15,328 nt of DNA. Source: Roseinatronobacter sp. S2 (lineage in GTDB: Bacteria > Pseudomonadota > Alphaproteobacteria > Rhodobacterales > Rhodobacteraceae). The stretch lies in the NCBI RefSeq assembly GCF_029581395.1, contig NZ_CP121114.1, positions 1 through 15,328 on the forward strand. Direction: 5' to 3'. Positions 5,921 to 13,585 of this stretch are shown here, in pieces. Every line of letters starts with the position of its first letter. Within the stretch, counting starts at the first letter, position 1. Under the pieces are notes generated by a model, which saw only the letters and a list, made by a program, of their open reading frames with translations, searched no databases and was not told where the DNA came from. Position numbers and translations under genes: made by a program.

Positions 5921-7546
5921 ATGACGGACGACGTTCTCAAACCGGAAAAAAGCGGAAACTCCCGCGCCGCGCAAACACGGATCAAGGGCAAGAGCGCAGG
6001 TGGCATTGGCGGGCAAAGGGCGCATGATTTGCGCATCGGGCCACAGCCAGATTATGTCGATGCCTCCCGCGCTCACCTCAACCGGGTGCTGATCGCACCG
6101 CAGACAGGCACGCAGCTGCGCAAAATCTGCGAAGAGCGCCGCGCCCTGCGCACCACCACCCGCGCGATGAAGTCCAGCGCCGCCGTGGGTGTCGTCGGCA
6201 TCATCACCTTCGGTCATGAGGCTCAGAAAATCTTCGATGCGCTGACACTGGAACAACAGGACGCGGCCTATCGCGAGACAGCAGAGGCCATTGCAGAACG
6301 GCTCAACACCACCTTGACTGGGCTGGTGGCGCATGGCGACGAAAGCGCCGCCCATGCCCATTTCCAGCTGCCCGCCTATGACCTGACCGGACATCCTGTC
6401 AGCGAGACGGCCAAGCGTGCGGCGTTGCGGGACTTGCAGACCATCACGGCTGAGGTGATGGGCCGTCATGCGCCGGGCATCGAGCGGGGCCGGTCGAAGC
6501 TGGATCGCCTCAAGGCCGGTGCAACGCCCGCCGAGGTCGTCAACCGCTCGGTGGCCCAGCTCCACGACGATCTGCCCATCGAAATTGCCCAGCTTGAGAC
6601 AGAGATCGCCACGAAGAAAAACCAGTCCTCAGACCTCGATAGTGAAATCGCAGCCCGACAGGGCCTGCTGTCAGAGCTGGCGGCTAAGATCGAAAACAAC
6701 GAACGCCTTGCCGCTGCTGCCCTTGAAAAAGCCGCCACGAATGAAGCGAAGGCCGACAAGGCCCTGAAGAATGCAGCCCTCTATGAGGGCCGTGCCGAAA
6801 AGGCACGGCGAGAACGGGACGCGGAAGAGCGCACCTTGAGCAACCTGCAACTGGACCGGCGCAAGGAAGAGGAACGGCTGGAACGTCTCCGGGAACAGCA
6901 GGCGGCAATTCTCGCTGAAAACCAGAGGCAGCTCGAACTTGGCAAACGGATCGCCCAGGAGAACGACCTGCTGTTGGAGAAAGAAAGACAGAAGGCTGAG
7001 ACCCTGACGATAGAGCTGGGGAGACTGGAAGCCGAAACCATTCACTTGAAGACCGTTGTGGAAGAGCAGGAGGCGTTCATTGCCGATGCCGAACGGATCG
7101 CTGACGTTCAATGGGATCGTGCCAACGCTGCCATGGACGCTCAGAGCGCGGCAGAGGCCAAAAGGAAGGCGGCAGACACGGAAGCTGCCCAAATCCGTGA
7201 GACGGCCCTTAGAGACGCTCAGAAGGCCGCTGATGCCCTTCTAGCTGCGGCGCAGGACCAAGGCGTCAGGGAAGCGCTGCGCGTCACCGAAGAGGTGTCT
7301 AAGAGGTTGGAGGCCGAATTGCTGTCAGAGGGTCAAAAGGCCCTGCTCAACGCAGAACGTGAACGCGATCAGTGGAGGACTGCGTTCGAGCTGCTACGGG
7401 ATGCTGTCAAAAGCCTGATCCCTGCCAACCTCTATGAGACTGTTCGGGATCGATTCATGGGGAAGTGGTCTAAACATCCTGACAACCCGGAGCGAAAACC
7501 AGAACCGCCGCCTCCATCTTATTCCGCGGGTCCGTCTGGTCCCTGA
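5921..7546 (+). CDS. mobV: MobV-family relaxase (Mob/Pre), intact copy A
   Basis: This 541-aa protein would nick one strand at oriT and lead it into a recipient through another element's conjugation machinery. The relaxase domain spans about residues 18-205. Visible MobV motifs are H35-D-L-R38 (the position of the catalytic histidine in MobM of pMV158), S49-R-A-H-L-N54 (matching SRSHLN), and the metal-binding H138-G-D-E-S-A-A-H145-A-H147 (matching HLDESTPHMH). From about 215 to 480 it is a continuous Glu/Lys/Arg/Ala-rich coiled coil. The tail is Pro-rich. The ATG at 5921 has AAGGA nine bases upstream. The frame depends on six A at 5946-5951. No partner mobilisation gene follows. Confidence 0.88.
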   Translation: MTDDVLKPEKSGNSRAAQTRIKGKSAGGIGGQRAHDLRIGPQPDYVDASRAHLNRVLIAPQTGTQLRKICEERRALRTTTRAMKSSAAVGVVGIITFGHEAQKIFDALTLEQQDAAYRETAEAIAERLNTTLTGLVAHGDESAAHAHFQLPAYDLTGHPVSETAKRAALRDLQTITAEVMGRHAPGIERGRSKLDRLKAGATPAEVVNRSVAQLHDDLPIEIAQLETEIATKKNQSSDLDSEIAARQGLLSELAAKIENNERLAAAALEKAATNEAKADKALKNAALYEGRAEKARRERDAEERTLSNLQLDRRKEEERLERLREQQAAILAENQRQLELGKRIAQENDLLLEKERQKAETLTIELGRLEAETIHLKTVVEEQEAFIADAERIADVQWDRANAAMDAQSAAEAKRKAADTEAAQIRETALRDAQKAADALLAAAQDQGVREALRVTEEVSKRLEAELLSEGQKALLNAERERDQWRTAFELLRDAVKSLIPANLYETVRDRFMGKWSKHPDNPERKPEPPPPSYSAGPSGP

Positions 7547-7593
7547 CCATTCTCAGCAAATCCAGTGCTTTCTTCACGCGTAACGGTTCGATC

Positions 7594-7602
7594 TGTGGAT
7601 AA
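7594..7602 (-). promoter_or_regulatory. DnaA box (perfect match)
   Basis: TGTGGATAA here is the exact reverse complement of the consensus DnaA box TTATCCACA. It sits 48 bases after the mob stop codon and about 490 bases before the rep start, on the far side of the large hairpin from the AT-rich tract. A single perfect box in the only sizeable non-coding region supports this being the origin region. Confidence 0.6.
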
Positions 7603-7730
7603 CCTTCCCCTCCCTGCCTGACCCACCCTATCCTGTCAGCGTTGCGCTTGTGTGAAGCGATGTCCTCACCAGCAACGGTGAGAATGTTGAACTGTCGTAT
7701 GTGCAGGCTCCTACGTCGCCTGCGTCGAAC

Positions 7731-7804
7731 AAAAACTCCACCCCCGCCCGATCGTTCGCCAGCTATCTGGCGAGCGCTCACGCTCGAACGGGCGTGGATT
7801 TTTT
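7731..7804. terminator. Large imperfect hairpin with flanking A and T tracts (copy B)
   Basis: This is the same structure as at 71-144. The outer arms are 7731-7750 and 7789-7804, with six T at 7799-7804. One G is missing after 7780, in the loop-side AGCGCT repeat. It lies about 185 bases downstream of the mob stop codon and 280 bases upstream of the rep start. Confidence 0.5.
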
Positions 7805-7814
7805 GCCCTCCTGT

Positions 7815-7921
7815 AGATCATAAGAAAGGGCAAAATTTAACTCATTGATAAACAAAGAAAAAAAAGGGGGGGGTGCGTCACCAGCTATGACGCACCCCTG
7901 CGTCACCCTAGATGGCGCAGG
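7815..7921. other. Putative replication origin core (copy B)
   Basis: This is identical to the copy A element. The AT-rich tract is 7815-7865, followed by an eight-G run. The perfect inverted repeat is 7870-7880/7888-7898. The third half-site is 7899-7907. AGATGGCGCAGG is at 7910-7921 and 8029-8040. The gene-free stretch from the mob stop (7546) to the rep start (8085) holds this element, the DnaA box, the large hairpin and a candidate promoter. Confidence 0.5.
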
Positions 7922-7975
7922 TTTGACGAAAAATGAGTCACTTCTGTCCACTTTTTGGCCAGATCAGGCGCAAAA

Positions 7976-8010
7976 TGGGCGTTGACCGAGCGCCCAAAAT
8001 TGGACATTGT
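7976..8010 (+). promoter_or_regulatory. Candidate rep promoter overlapped by an inverted repeat (copy B)
   Basis: This matches copy A: TTGACC at 7982-7987, a 17-base spacer, CATTGT at 8005-8010, and inverted repeat arms at 7976-7981 and 7991-7996. It lies about 75 bases upstream of the rep ATG at 8085. Confidence 0.35.
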
Positions 8011-8084
8011 TGGCGAGAAGTTGGTCACAGATGGCGCAGGCCTGCGTCAACTACGCGCCAGTAAGTTTACCGAGAAGAGACGCC

Positions 8085-8660
8085 ATGTCGAAGCCTATGC
8101 CCCCTGCGAAGCCCCCTCATGGCAACTGGATTCAAACAGAGCGCAAAGCGCATGAAGAATGGGCCAAACTCATAGGCCGCGCGCCAAAGGCGGCGCAGTT
8201 GATGCACATCATCACTGCCCGGATCGGTGAACAAAACGCTGTCGTTATCTCGCAAAAGACATTGACCGAACTGATGGGTGCATCACGGCGAACTGTGCAG
8301 CGCGCCCTTACGACACTTGCCGACGAACGCTGGATCGAGGTTCGTCAGATCGGCGAAAATGGGACAGTAAACGCATACATCATCAATGATCGCGTTGCAT
8401 GGACCGGAAAGCGTGACGGCATCCGATACAGCCTGTTCAGCGCAAATATCGTGATTTCATCAACGGAACAGCCTGATCGTGAAGCGGTCGAGAATGACCA
8501 GCTAGAACCACTCCGCCATATCCCATCTCTGTTCCGCGACGAACAGCAACTGCCCTCTGGAGAGGGCCTCCCCCCTGTTTCTCAACCGGCCTTCCCCGGC
8601 ATGGAACATGCTTTACCAGCCCGCCATCGTGGCAATGCGCCAGATTTTGATAGTGAATAG
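8085..8660 (+). CDS. Plasmid replication initiator, winged-helix RepL-like
   Basis: This 191-aa protein probably binds the origin just upstream and starts plasmid replication. Residues about 35-105 look like a winged helix. A helix-turn-helix runs about 56-75 (SQKTLTELMGASRRTVQRAL) and is followed by a strand-rich wing ending near NDRVAW (101-106). A block around residues 113-125 (YSLFSANIV) recalls the RepL-like Rep proteins of small proteobacterial plasmids. The C-terminal 60 residues are Pro/Glu-rich and probably disordered. The ATG at 8085 is preferred because it follows AGAAGAGA at a workable distance and the coding-like sequence begins there. An upstream in-frame start at 8007 would add 26 residues with no support. 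It heads an operon with the HTH protein 12 bases downstream. The exact Rep family is a recollection rather than a search result. Confidence 0.7.
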   Translation: MSKPMPPAKPPHGNWIQTERKAHEEWAKLIGRAPKAAQLMHIITARIGEQNAVVISQKTLTELMGASRRTVQRALTTLADERWIEVRQIGENGTVNAYIINDRVAWTGKRDGIRYSLFSANIVISSTEQPDREAVENDQLEPLRHIPSLFRDEQQLPSGEGLPPVSQPAFPGMEHALPARHRGNAPDFDSE

Positions 8661-8672
8661 GGGGTGTTCACA

Positions 8673-9074
8673 GTGGCCAAACTTTCCATGCGTGATGCGG
8701 CCAAGCACTTTGATGTTTCCCGGCCAACCCTGCAAAAAGCTCTTAAATCTGGTAAAATATCGGGTGTTCAAGATGGGAAAGGCCATTGGACACTTGACCC
8801 GGCAGAACTGGCAAGGGTTTACCAGCCCCGGAAAGCGCAGGCGGAAAAGGTGGACAACACTATACCGGCCAATTTTACCAGTGAGAACACCCCTTTACAG
8901 GGAGAAGTTGAAGCCTTGAGAGCGCGCCTTGCAGAGGCAGAGCAAAGGGCTGCGGTGGCCGAGGCGCTGGCGGATGAACGCAGCAGACACATCCAAGACC
9001 TCCGAAGGATGCTCCCCGCCCCAGATAATACGCCGCGCCCCAAGGGTTTCTTCAAACGACTGCTTGGGCAGTGA
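8673..9074 (+). CDS. Small HTH and coiled-coil plasmid protein (copy B)
   Basis: This is identical in protein sequence to the copy at 1009-1410: 133 aa, an N-terminal helix-turn-helix, a central coiled coil and an FFKRLLG tail. The GTG start at 8673 follows the AGGGGG that begins right after the rep stop codon (8658-8660). It is translated between rep and the RM gene. Confidence 0.75.
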   Translation: MAKLSMRDAAKHFDVSRPTLQKALKSGKISGVQDGKGHWTLDPAELARVYQPRKAQAEKVDNTIPANFTSENTPLQGEVEALRARLAEAEQRAAVAEALADERSRHIQDLRRMLPAPDNTPRPKGFFKRLLGQ

Positions 9075-9091
9075 CAACAACAGGGGCTGCC

Positions 9092-10489
9092 GTGTCAGTA
9101 ATTTCCGATTTCATTTCAAAGGTGCAGGCCGTCCATAAGACAGGGGCCGCAACCGAACACTCCTACCGATCCGCACTGGAAACCCTGCTTAGTGGCCTCG
9201 AAGAGGGCACGACAGCTCTGAATGAGCCTAAGCGGGTGAAATGCGGCGCCCCCGACTTCATCGTCCAGCGGGGCGAGATCGTCGTCGGCCATGTAGAGGC
9301 CAAGGACATCGGCCTTGATTTGCGGGCGATGAAGGACACCAACAAGGAGCAGCAACAGCGCTATCTCAAGGCGCTGCCGAATCTTGTCTATACGAATTGC
9401 CTTGATTGGGACTTCTATCGGGACGGAGAACGCTTCGCCTCCGTGACTGTGGCCGATTACCTGATGGGCATTCAGCCCAAGCCCGAAGAATATGACCGCC
9501 TCGAACATCTGCTGCGCGAGTTTATCGCTCAGAAACCACAGACCATCACCTCTACGGAAAAGCTGGCAAAGATGATGGCGGGCAAGGCCGGCCTCATCAA
9601 GGATGTGCTGTTCAAGGTGCTGCGGGAAGACACGGAGTTCCGCACCGATCTGGGTGGGCAATACAAGGCGTTCCGGGAGCACCTGATCCACGACATCAAA
9701 CCTGAGGACTTTGCCGACATCTACGCCGAAACCATTGCTTACGGCATGTTTGCGGCCCGCCTGCACGACACCTCACTGGAAACCTTCACCCGGCAAGAGG
9801 CGCTGGAACTGCTGCCTAAATCCAACCCGTTCCTGCGCAACCTGTTCAGCTATGTGGCAGGGCCAAGCCTTGATGACAGCATCCGCTGGATCATCGACGA
9901 TCTGGCAGATGTTTTTCAGGCTGCCAACGTGGCAGTCTTGATGAAGGATTTTGGGACTCTGACAGGCCGAAAAGACCCGTTCCTGCACTTTTACGAGGAT
10001 TTTCTCGCCGCCTATAACCCGACCAAGCGCAAGGCGCGGGGCGTCTGGTATACCCCGGAACCCGTGGTCAATTTCATCGTCCGTGCGGTGGATGAGGTGC
10101 TGCGCACCGAGTTCGGGCTGGCTGACGGACTGGCCGACACCTCGAAGGTGACAATCGACCTCGACACCGGACACAACGACGCCAAGGGCAAACCGATCAC
10201 CCACAAACGCGATGTGCATCGGGTCCAGATCCTCGATCCTGCCACCGGAACAGGAACCTTTCTGGCTGAGGTCATCAAGCAGATCGCCCCCAAGGTCAAA
10301 GACGTGGCCGAAGGCATGTGGTCCGGCTACATCGAGCGTGACCTGATCCCGCGCCTGCACGGCTTTCGAGCTGCCGATGGCTTCCTATGCCATGTGCCAT
10401 ATGAAGCTGGATATGATCCTGGGCGAGCTAGGGTATCGCCCAGGCAAAACCCCACCGCGACTGTCGGTCTATCTGACCAACAGCCTTGA
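9092..10489 (+). CDS. Type IIG/ISP-like restriction-modification enzyme, N-terminal part (copy B)
   Basis: This copy has the intact N-terminus: GTG at 9092 (alternative GTG at 9071), E22 in the first helix, then A-P-D55 and VEAK71, so the whole PD-(D/E)XK nuclease is present. It continues through the helical linker, the YTPEPVV block and methylase motif I (DPATGTGTF) to about residue 424. An extra T at 10364-10366 (three against two in copy A) then shifts the frame, and about 41 wrong residues follow before the stop at 10489. Copy A reads HGFELLMASYAMCHMKL at this point, which is what the family shows, so the copy B insertion is the error. Confidence 0.8.
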   Translation: MSVISDFISKVQAVHKTGAATEHSYRSALETLLSGLEEGTTALNEPKRVKCGAPDFIVQRGEIVVGHVEAKDIGLDLRAMKDTNKEQQQRYLKALPNLVYTNCLDWDFYRDGERFASVTVADYLMGIQPKPEEYDRLEHLLREFIAQKPQTITSTEKLAKMMAGKAGLIKDVLFKVLREDTEFRTDLGGQYKAFREHLIHDIKPEDFADIYAETIAYGMFAARLHDTSLETFTRQEALELLPKSNPFLRNLFSYVAGPSLDDSIRWIIDDLADVFQAANVAVLMKDFGTLTGRKDPFLHFYEDFLAAYNPTKRKARGVWYTPEPVVNFIVRAVDEVLRTEFGLADGLADTSKVTIDLDTGHNDAKGKPITHKRDVHRVQILDPATGTGTFLAEVIKQIAPKVKDVAEGMWSGYIERDLIPRLHGFRAADGFLCHVPYEAGYDPGRARVSPRQNPTATVGLSDQQP

Positions 10490-12248
10490 GGAAGGCGACC
10501 GCGATGTCCGCGACCTGTTCATGGCGCAGTGGCTGACGCGCGAGGCCCAAGAGGCCAATGTCATCAAGCGCGACATGCCCATCATGTGCGTTCTCGGAAA
10601 CCCGCCCTATTCCGGGGTCAGCTCCAACAACGGCGCGTGGGCCACAAACCTGATTGCCCCTTACAAGATGGAACCGGGCGGCAAGGTGAAGCTCAAAGAG
10701 CGGAATCCCAAGTGGATCAACGACGATTACGTCAAATTCATCCGTTACGCCGAACACATGATTTCCAAGACGGGCGAGGGCGTTTTGGGGTTCATCACCA
10801 ATCATGGCTACATCGACAGCCCTACATTCCGGGGGATGCGCTGGCACCTGATGCAGAGCTTCGACAAGCTCTATATCCTCGATCTGCACGGCAACTCGAA
10901 GAAGAAAGAGGTCGCGCCGGACGGGTCGAACGATGTCAACGTCTTCGACATCATGCAGGGCGTGGCCGTCATCATCGGCGTGAAGCATCGCAAGAAGGGC
11001 GAGACGGCAAAGAAGCCCCCCGTTCCGGCCGAGGTGTTCCATGCCGAATTCTGGGGGCCAAGGCGGCAGAAATACGACCGCTTGCAACAGTCTGAGCTGA
11101 ACAGCCTGTCATGGACCAAGCTGGACCCGGACCCGAAATATCAGATGTTCTATCCGATCAACCGGAAGCTCTTGGAAGCCTACGACACGGGCTTTAACCT
11201 ATCTGAGTTCTTTCTGCACAGCACTATGGGGGTAATCACGAAAAGGGATAATTTTACGATCCGCCTAGAGGCCGACGAGGTTTGGAACGTTGTTGAACGA
11301 ATGTCCCGGACACCGGATTCTGACCTCCATAGGGTATTCAACCTTCCCAAGGACAGCGATTGGGAAGCGATAAACGCCAAGCAGGACATCATCTCCTCGG
11401 GGCCAGATCGTAGTTTTGTAAAATCAATACGATATGCCCCTTTCGATAATCGTTTCACCTACTACACGGGCCGAACACGTGGCTTCCTCGCCCGTCCAGT
11501 AGAACAAACGATGCGACATTTCCACGAAGGCAACTTTGCGCTTTCGGTGACCAGAAAAATCGACATCGGTTCTGGCTGGAACCACGTCTTGGCAATTGAC
11601 CGGATGATGACTTACCATGCTGTGTCTCAGAAGGAGGGCAACTATTTGATGCCCTTGTATCTGCTTCCAGAGGAACAAGACCTCGACCAAAAGCGGCGCG
11701 TGAACTTCAACGCCAAACTCTGGAAAAAACTGCGCACGAAGGCGAAAGACGTCGCCCACGGCGAACCTGATGAGCTGGCGACCTTTGACTACATCTACGG
11801 CGTCCTGCACTGCCAAGCTTATCGGGAAACCTTTGCCGAGTTCCTCAAGATCGACTTCCCCCGCATTCCGTGGCCCGCCACGCCCGCCGAGTTCTGGGAC
11901 GTGGCCGAAAAAGGCGGACAGCTCCGCCGCCTGCATCTGATGGAGCCTGCGGCCATCGGCGAAACGCCCTATCCGTTCCGTGGTGAGGGCGATGGAGCAG
12001 TCACCGAACCAAAGTTCAAGGACGGCAAGGTCTGGATCAACGACACCCAGCACTTCGCGGACGTGCCGCAAGCGGCATGGGATGCGCTGATCGGCGGCTA
12101 CCAGCCCGCCCAGAAATGGTTGAAGGACCGCAAAGGTCGTGAGCTGGGTTTTGATGATGTGAGGCACTACCGGCAAATCATCAAAATTCTTCTGGAAACC
12201 AATCGTATCATGCAGACGATCACGCTGACGCTGGATGTTCCAGCGTGA
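10377..12248 (+). CDS. Type IIG/ISP-like restriction-modification enzyme, C-terminal part (copy B)
   Basis: This is the continuation of the RM gene after the frameshift, about residues 429-1051. It contains methylase motif IV (GNPPYSG), the probable target-recognition region and the Type ISP-like C-terminal domain. The ATG at 10377 is internal (LMASYAM) and has no ribosome site, so it is not a real start. It is identical to copy A except Tyr for His at base 11613. The stop codon lies in a perfect hairpin at 12228-12246. Confidence 0.8.
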   Translation: MASYAMCHMKLDMILGELGYRPGKTPPRLSVYLTNSLEEGDRDVRDLFMAQWLTREAQEANVIKRDMPIMCVLGNPPYSGVSSNNGAWATNLIAPYKMEPGGKVKLKERNPKWINDDYVKFIRYAEHMISKTGEGVLGFITNHGYIDSPTFRGMRWHLMQSFDKLYILDLHGNSKKKEVAPDGSNDVNVFDIMQGVAVIIGVKHRKKGETAKKPPVPAEVFHAEFWGPRRQKYDRLQQSELNSLSWTKLDPDPKYQMFYPINRKLLEAYDTGFNLSEFFLHSTMGVITKRDNFTIRLEADEVWNVVERMSRTPDSDLHRVFNLPKDSDWEAINAKQDIISSGPDRSFVKSIRYAPFDNRFTYYTGRTRGFLARPVEQTMRHFHEGNFALSVTRKIDIGSGWNHVLAIDRMMTYHAVSQKEGNYLMPLYLLPEEQDLDQKRRVNFNAKLWKKLRTKAKDVAHGEPDELATFDYIYGVLHCQAYRETFAEFLKIDFPRIPWPATPAEFWDVAEKGGQLRRLHLMEPAAIGETPYPFRGEGDGAVTEPKFKDGKVWINDTQHFADVPQAAWDALIGGYQPAQKWLKDRKGRELGFDDVRHYRQIIKILLETNRIMQTITLTLDVPA

Positions 12249-12262
12249 CCGTTTCGGGTTTT
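12228..12262 (+). terminator. Hairpin over the RM stop codon, possible terminator (copy B)
   Basis: This is the same perfect 8-bp stem (12228-12235/12239-12246) as in copy A, with the RM stop codon at its 3' edge and TTTT downstream. Confidence 0.35.
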
Positions 12263-12278
12263 CCATGTTGCAAAGACA

Positions 12279-12321
12279 GGGTGTGAAGGTGGCAAGAAAT
12301 AGGAACGTATACTTCACACCC
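12279..12321. promoter_or_regulatory. Perfect 10-bp inverted repeat upstream of the DUF4160 promoter (copy B)
   Basis: This is identical to the copy A element, with arms at 12279-12288 and 12312-12321. It lies just upstream of the promoter at 12334-12362. Confidence 0.45.
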
Positions 12322-12333
12322 CTTCGCCTCCCC

Positions 12334-12362
12334 TTGAAAAACCCAAGCGATTAGGTTATATA
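12334..12362 (+). promoter_or_regulatory. Strong sigma70-like promoter giving a leaderless transcript (copy B)
   Basis: This has the same TTGAAA-17-TATATA arrangement as copy A, with the DUF4160 ATG at 12370. Confidence 0.65.
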
Positions 12363-12369
12363 CTCATCA

Positions 12370-12618
12370 ATGCCAACTGTCCTTCGCCTCGATGGCCTGC
12401 GCGTGAGAATCTATGTGGACGATCACCGACCCGCCCATGTCCACGTCATCGCAGCAGATGGTGAGGCTGTATTCGTGCTGAACTGCCCTGACGGCCCGCC
12501 AGAACTGCGGGAACGCCATGGGGTGTCGTTGCAGATGGTGAACCGCATCCAGAAGGAACTGGCAAAGCATCTGTCAGTCCTTTGCCCGAAGTGGAGAGAA
12601 ATTCATGGAGATTTCTGA
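12370..12618 (+). CDS. DUF4160 domain protein, toxin-antitoxin-like partner (copy B)
   Basis: This is identical to the copy at 4704-4952: 82 aa, starting MPTVLR, with the conserved HRPAHVHV block. It is leaderless by promoter position and overlaps the following DUF2442 gene by 14 bases. Confidence 0.85.
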   Translation: MPTVLRLDGLRVRIYVDDHRPAHVHVIAADGEAVFVLNCPDGPPELRERHGVSLQMVNRIQKELAKHLSVLCPKWREIHGDF

Positions 12619-13012
12619 GCAAGAATTTCAGGCCGCGACCCTTCGTGGCGAAGAGATGCGGCGCAGGGGTTATGCCATCCGGGCCGATTATGACACCCGT
12701 CAAAACAGGCTGGTCGTGGACCTCAACACAGGCGTCACGGTCATGGTGCCCGTGCATCTGATCGAGGAGCTGTCGGACGCCACAGCCGACGATCTGACGG
12801 AGATTGAGATCAGCCCGGCAGGGACCGCGCTGCACTGGCCCCGTCTGGACGCGGATGTCTACGTGCCAAGCCTGATGCAGGGGATCTACGGCACGAAGCG
12901 CTGGATGGCTGCACAGCTTGGCGCTGCCGGGGGTAGCGTCACGTCACCCGCCAAGGCAGCGGCGGCACGGGCAAACGGTGCCAAAGGCGGGCGACCGAAG
13001 AAGCAGGCATAG
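12605..13012 (+). CDS. DUF2442 domain protein with basic C-terminal tail (copy B)
   Basis: This is identical to the copy at 4939-5346, including the LHWP-LD-D signature and the GGRPKK tail. It overlaps DUF4160 by 14 bases and is followed after two bases by the unknown 100-aa gene. Confidence 0.82.
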   Translation: MEISEQEFQAATLRGEEMRRRGYAIRADYDTRQNRLVVDLNTGVTVMVPVHLIEELSDATADDLTEIEISPAGTALHWPRLDADVYVPSLMQGIYGTKRWMAAQLGAAGGSVTSPAKAAAARANGAKGGRPKKQA

Positions 13013-13014
13013 CG

Positions 13015-13317
13015 ATGCCGATGACGTGGCTTGCGGTCTATGCGCAGCATGGCTCGTGCAGCTACGGCGAGCTGTCCGCAGAGCGCCTGCGGGCAATCCT
13101 GCTGGGCGATGCGCCCGCACCGGATGAACAGGCCAGTGTCCGGCAAGCGCTGCTGGAGACCGACGCGGTGGCGCTCAACTGCGCCCCGGCGCAGGAGCTG
13201 GCCAACGAGCTGGGGCTGACGCTGGCCCAGCTTGACGTGCGGTGTGTCGAGCTGACCGGGCACAAGCTGGGGTCGGCATCACACACAGAGCTGGCACGGC
13301 AGACAGCAAACCCCTGA
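13015..13317 (+). CDS. Unrecognised 100-aa protein, third gene of the DUF4160/DUF2442 operon (copy B)
   Basis: This is identical to the copy at 5349-5651. Exact conservation is uninformative here because the two units are copies of one plasmid. The tight two-base spacing after DUF2442 and the coding-like third positions are the support. Confidence 0.65.
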   Translation: MPMTWLAVYAQHGSCSYGELSAERLRAILLGDAPAPDEQASVRQALLETDAVALNCAPAQELANELGLTLAQLDVRCVELTGHKLGSASHTELARQTANP

Positions 13318-13486
13318 TCGACATCGCCCGCCATGAGGCAGGGGAGAGAAGGGGTTTGCAGCCGCCAACGGCGGCTTGGCAAGGCGCGGCCCAAGGGGTT
13401 GCAAGCTGCGCAGATCATCAGATCGGAGAACGGGGTTTCCAAAGGGGCGTGGCCTCTTTGGTCCTGCGGAAGGCATGGGGGGTTTT
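13306..13486. other. Inverted-repeat-rich region upstream of oriT (copy B)
   Basis: This carries the same set of hairpins as in copy A (5640-5820), displaced by 7666 bases and unchanged in sequence. Confidence 0.45.
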
Positions 13487-13516
13487 GAAAGGGGGGAGAG
13501 GTGCTATCACCCCTTC
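13487..13516 (+). other. oriT: MobV-type oriT hairpin, loop damaged by one missing T (copy B)
   Basis: This is the same element as 5821-5851, but the loop reads AGAGGTGCTATC, with one T missing compared with copy A, so the GTGTG core is lost. Because copy A matches the known MobV pattern, the missing base is probably an error. If real, this copy would be a poor nic substrate. Confidence 0.45.
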
Positions 13517-13517
13517 A

Positions 13518-13569
13518 CCTACGAGATAAGCTTGCTTATCTCTAGTAGGTTAGAGAATAAGGATTCTCT
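13518..13569. promoter_or_regulatory. Two adjacent palindromes before the mob start, probable operator (copy B)
   Basis: These are the same palindromes as in copy A, unchanged: first at 13518-13549, second at 13552-13569, followed by AAGGA and the mob ATG at 13586. Confidence 0.5.
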
Positions 13570-13585
13570 GCAAGGATAGATTGCC

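Larger units (their letters stand above)
1..7660. repeat. Plasmid unit, copy A of a head-to-tail dimer
   Basis: The whole stretch recurs almost base for base from 7661. Gene order and orientation are identical in both copies. The offset between copies drifts only from 7660 to 7666 because of small indels. The first bases (tgtcctcacc) follow directly on the last bases of either unit (gaagcga), so the unit is circularly permuted and closes on itself. Compared with copy B, copy A lacks C residues in the runs at 440-443, 909-912, 931-933 and 1585-1588. Confidence 0.97.

Noticed and set aside
10377..12248. Separate methylase-only gene of 623 aa in copy B
   Set aside because: Its start is an internal Met of the RM enzyme with no ribosome site. 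It lacks methylase motif I and would be non-functional alone. One extra T at 10364-10366 explains the split.
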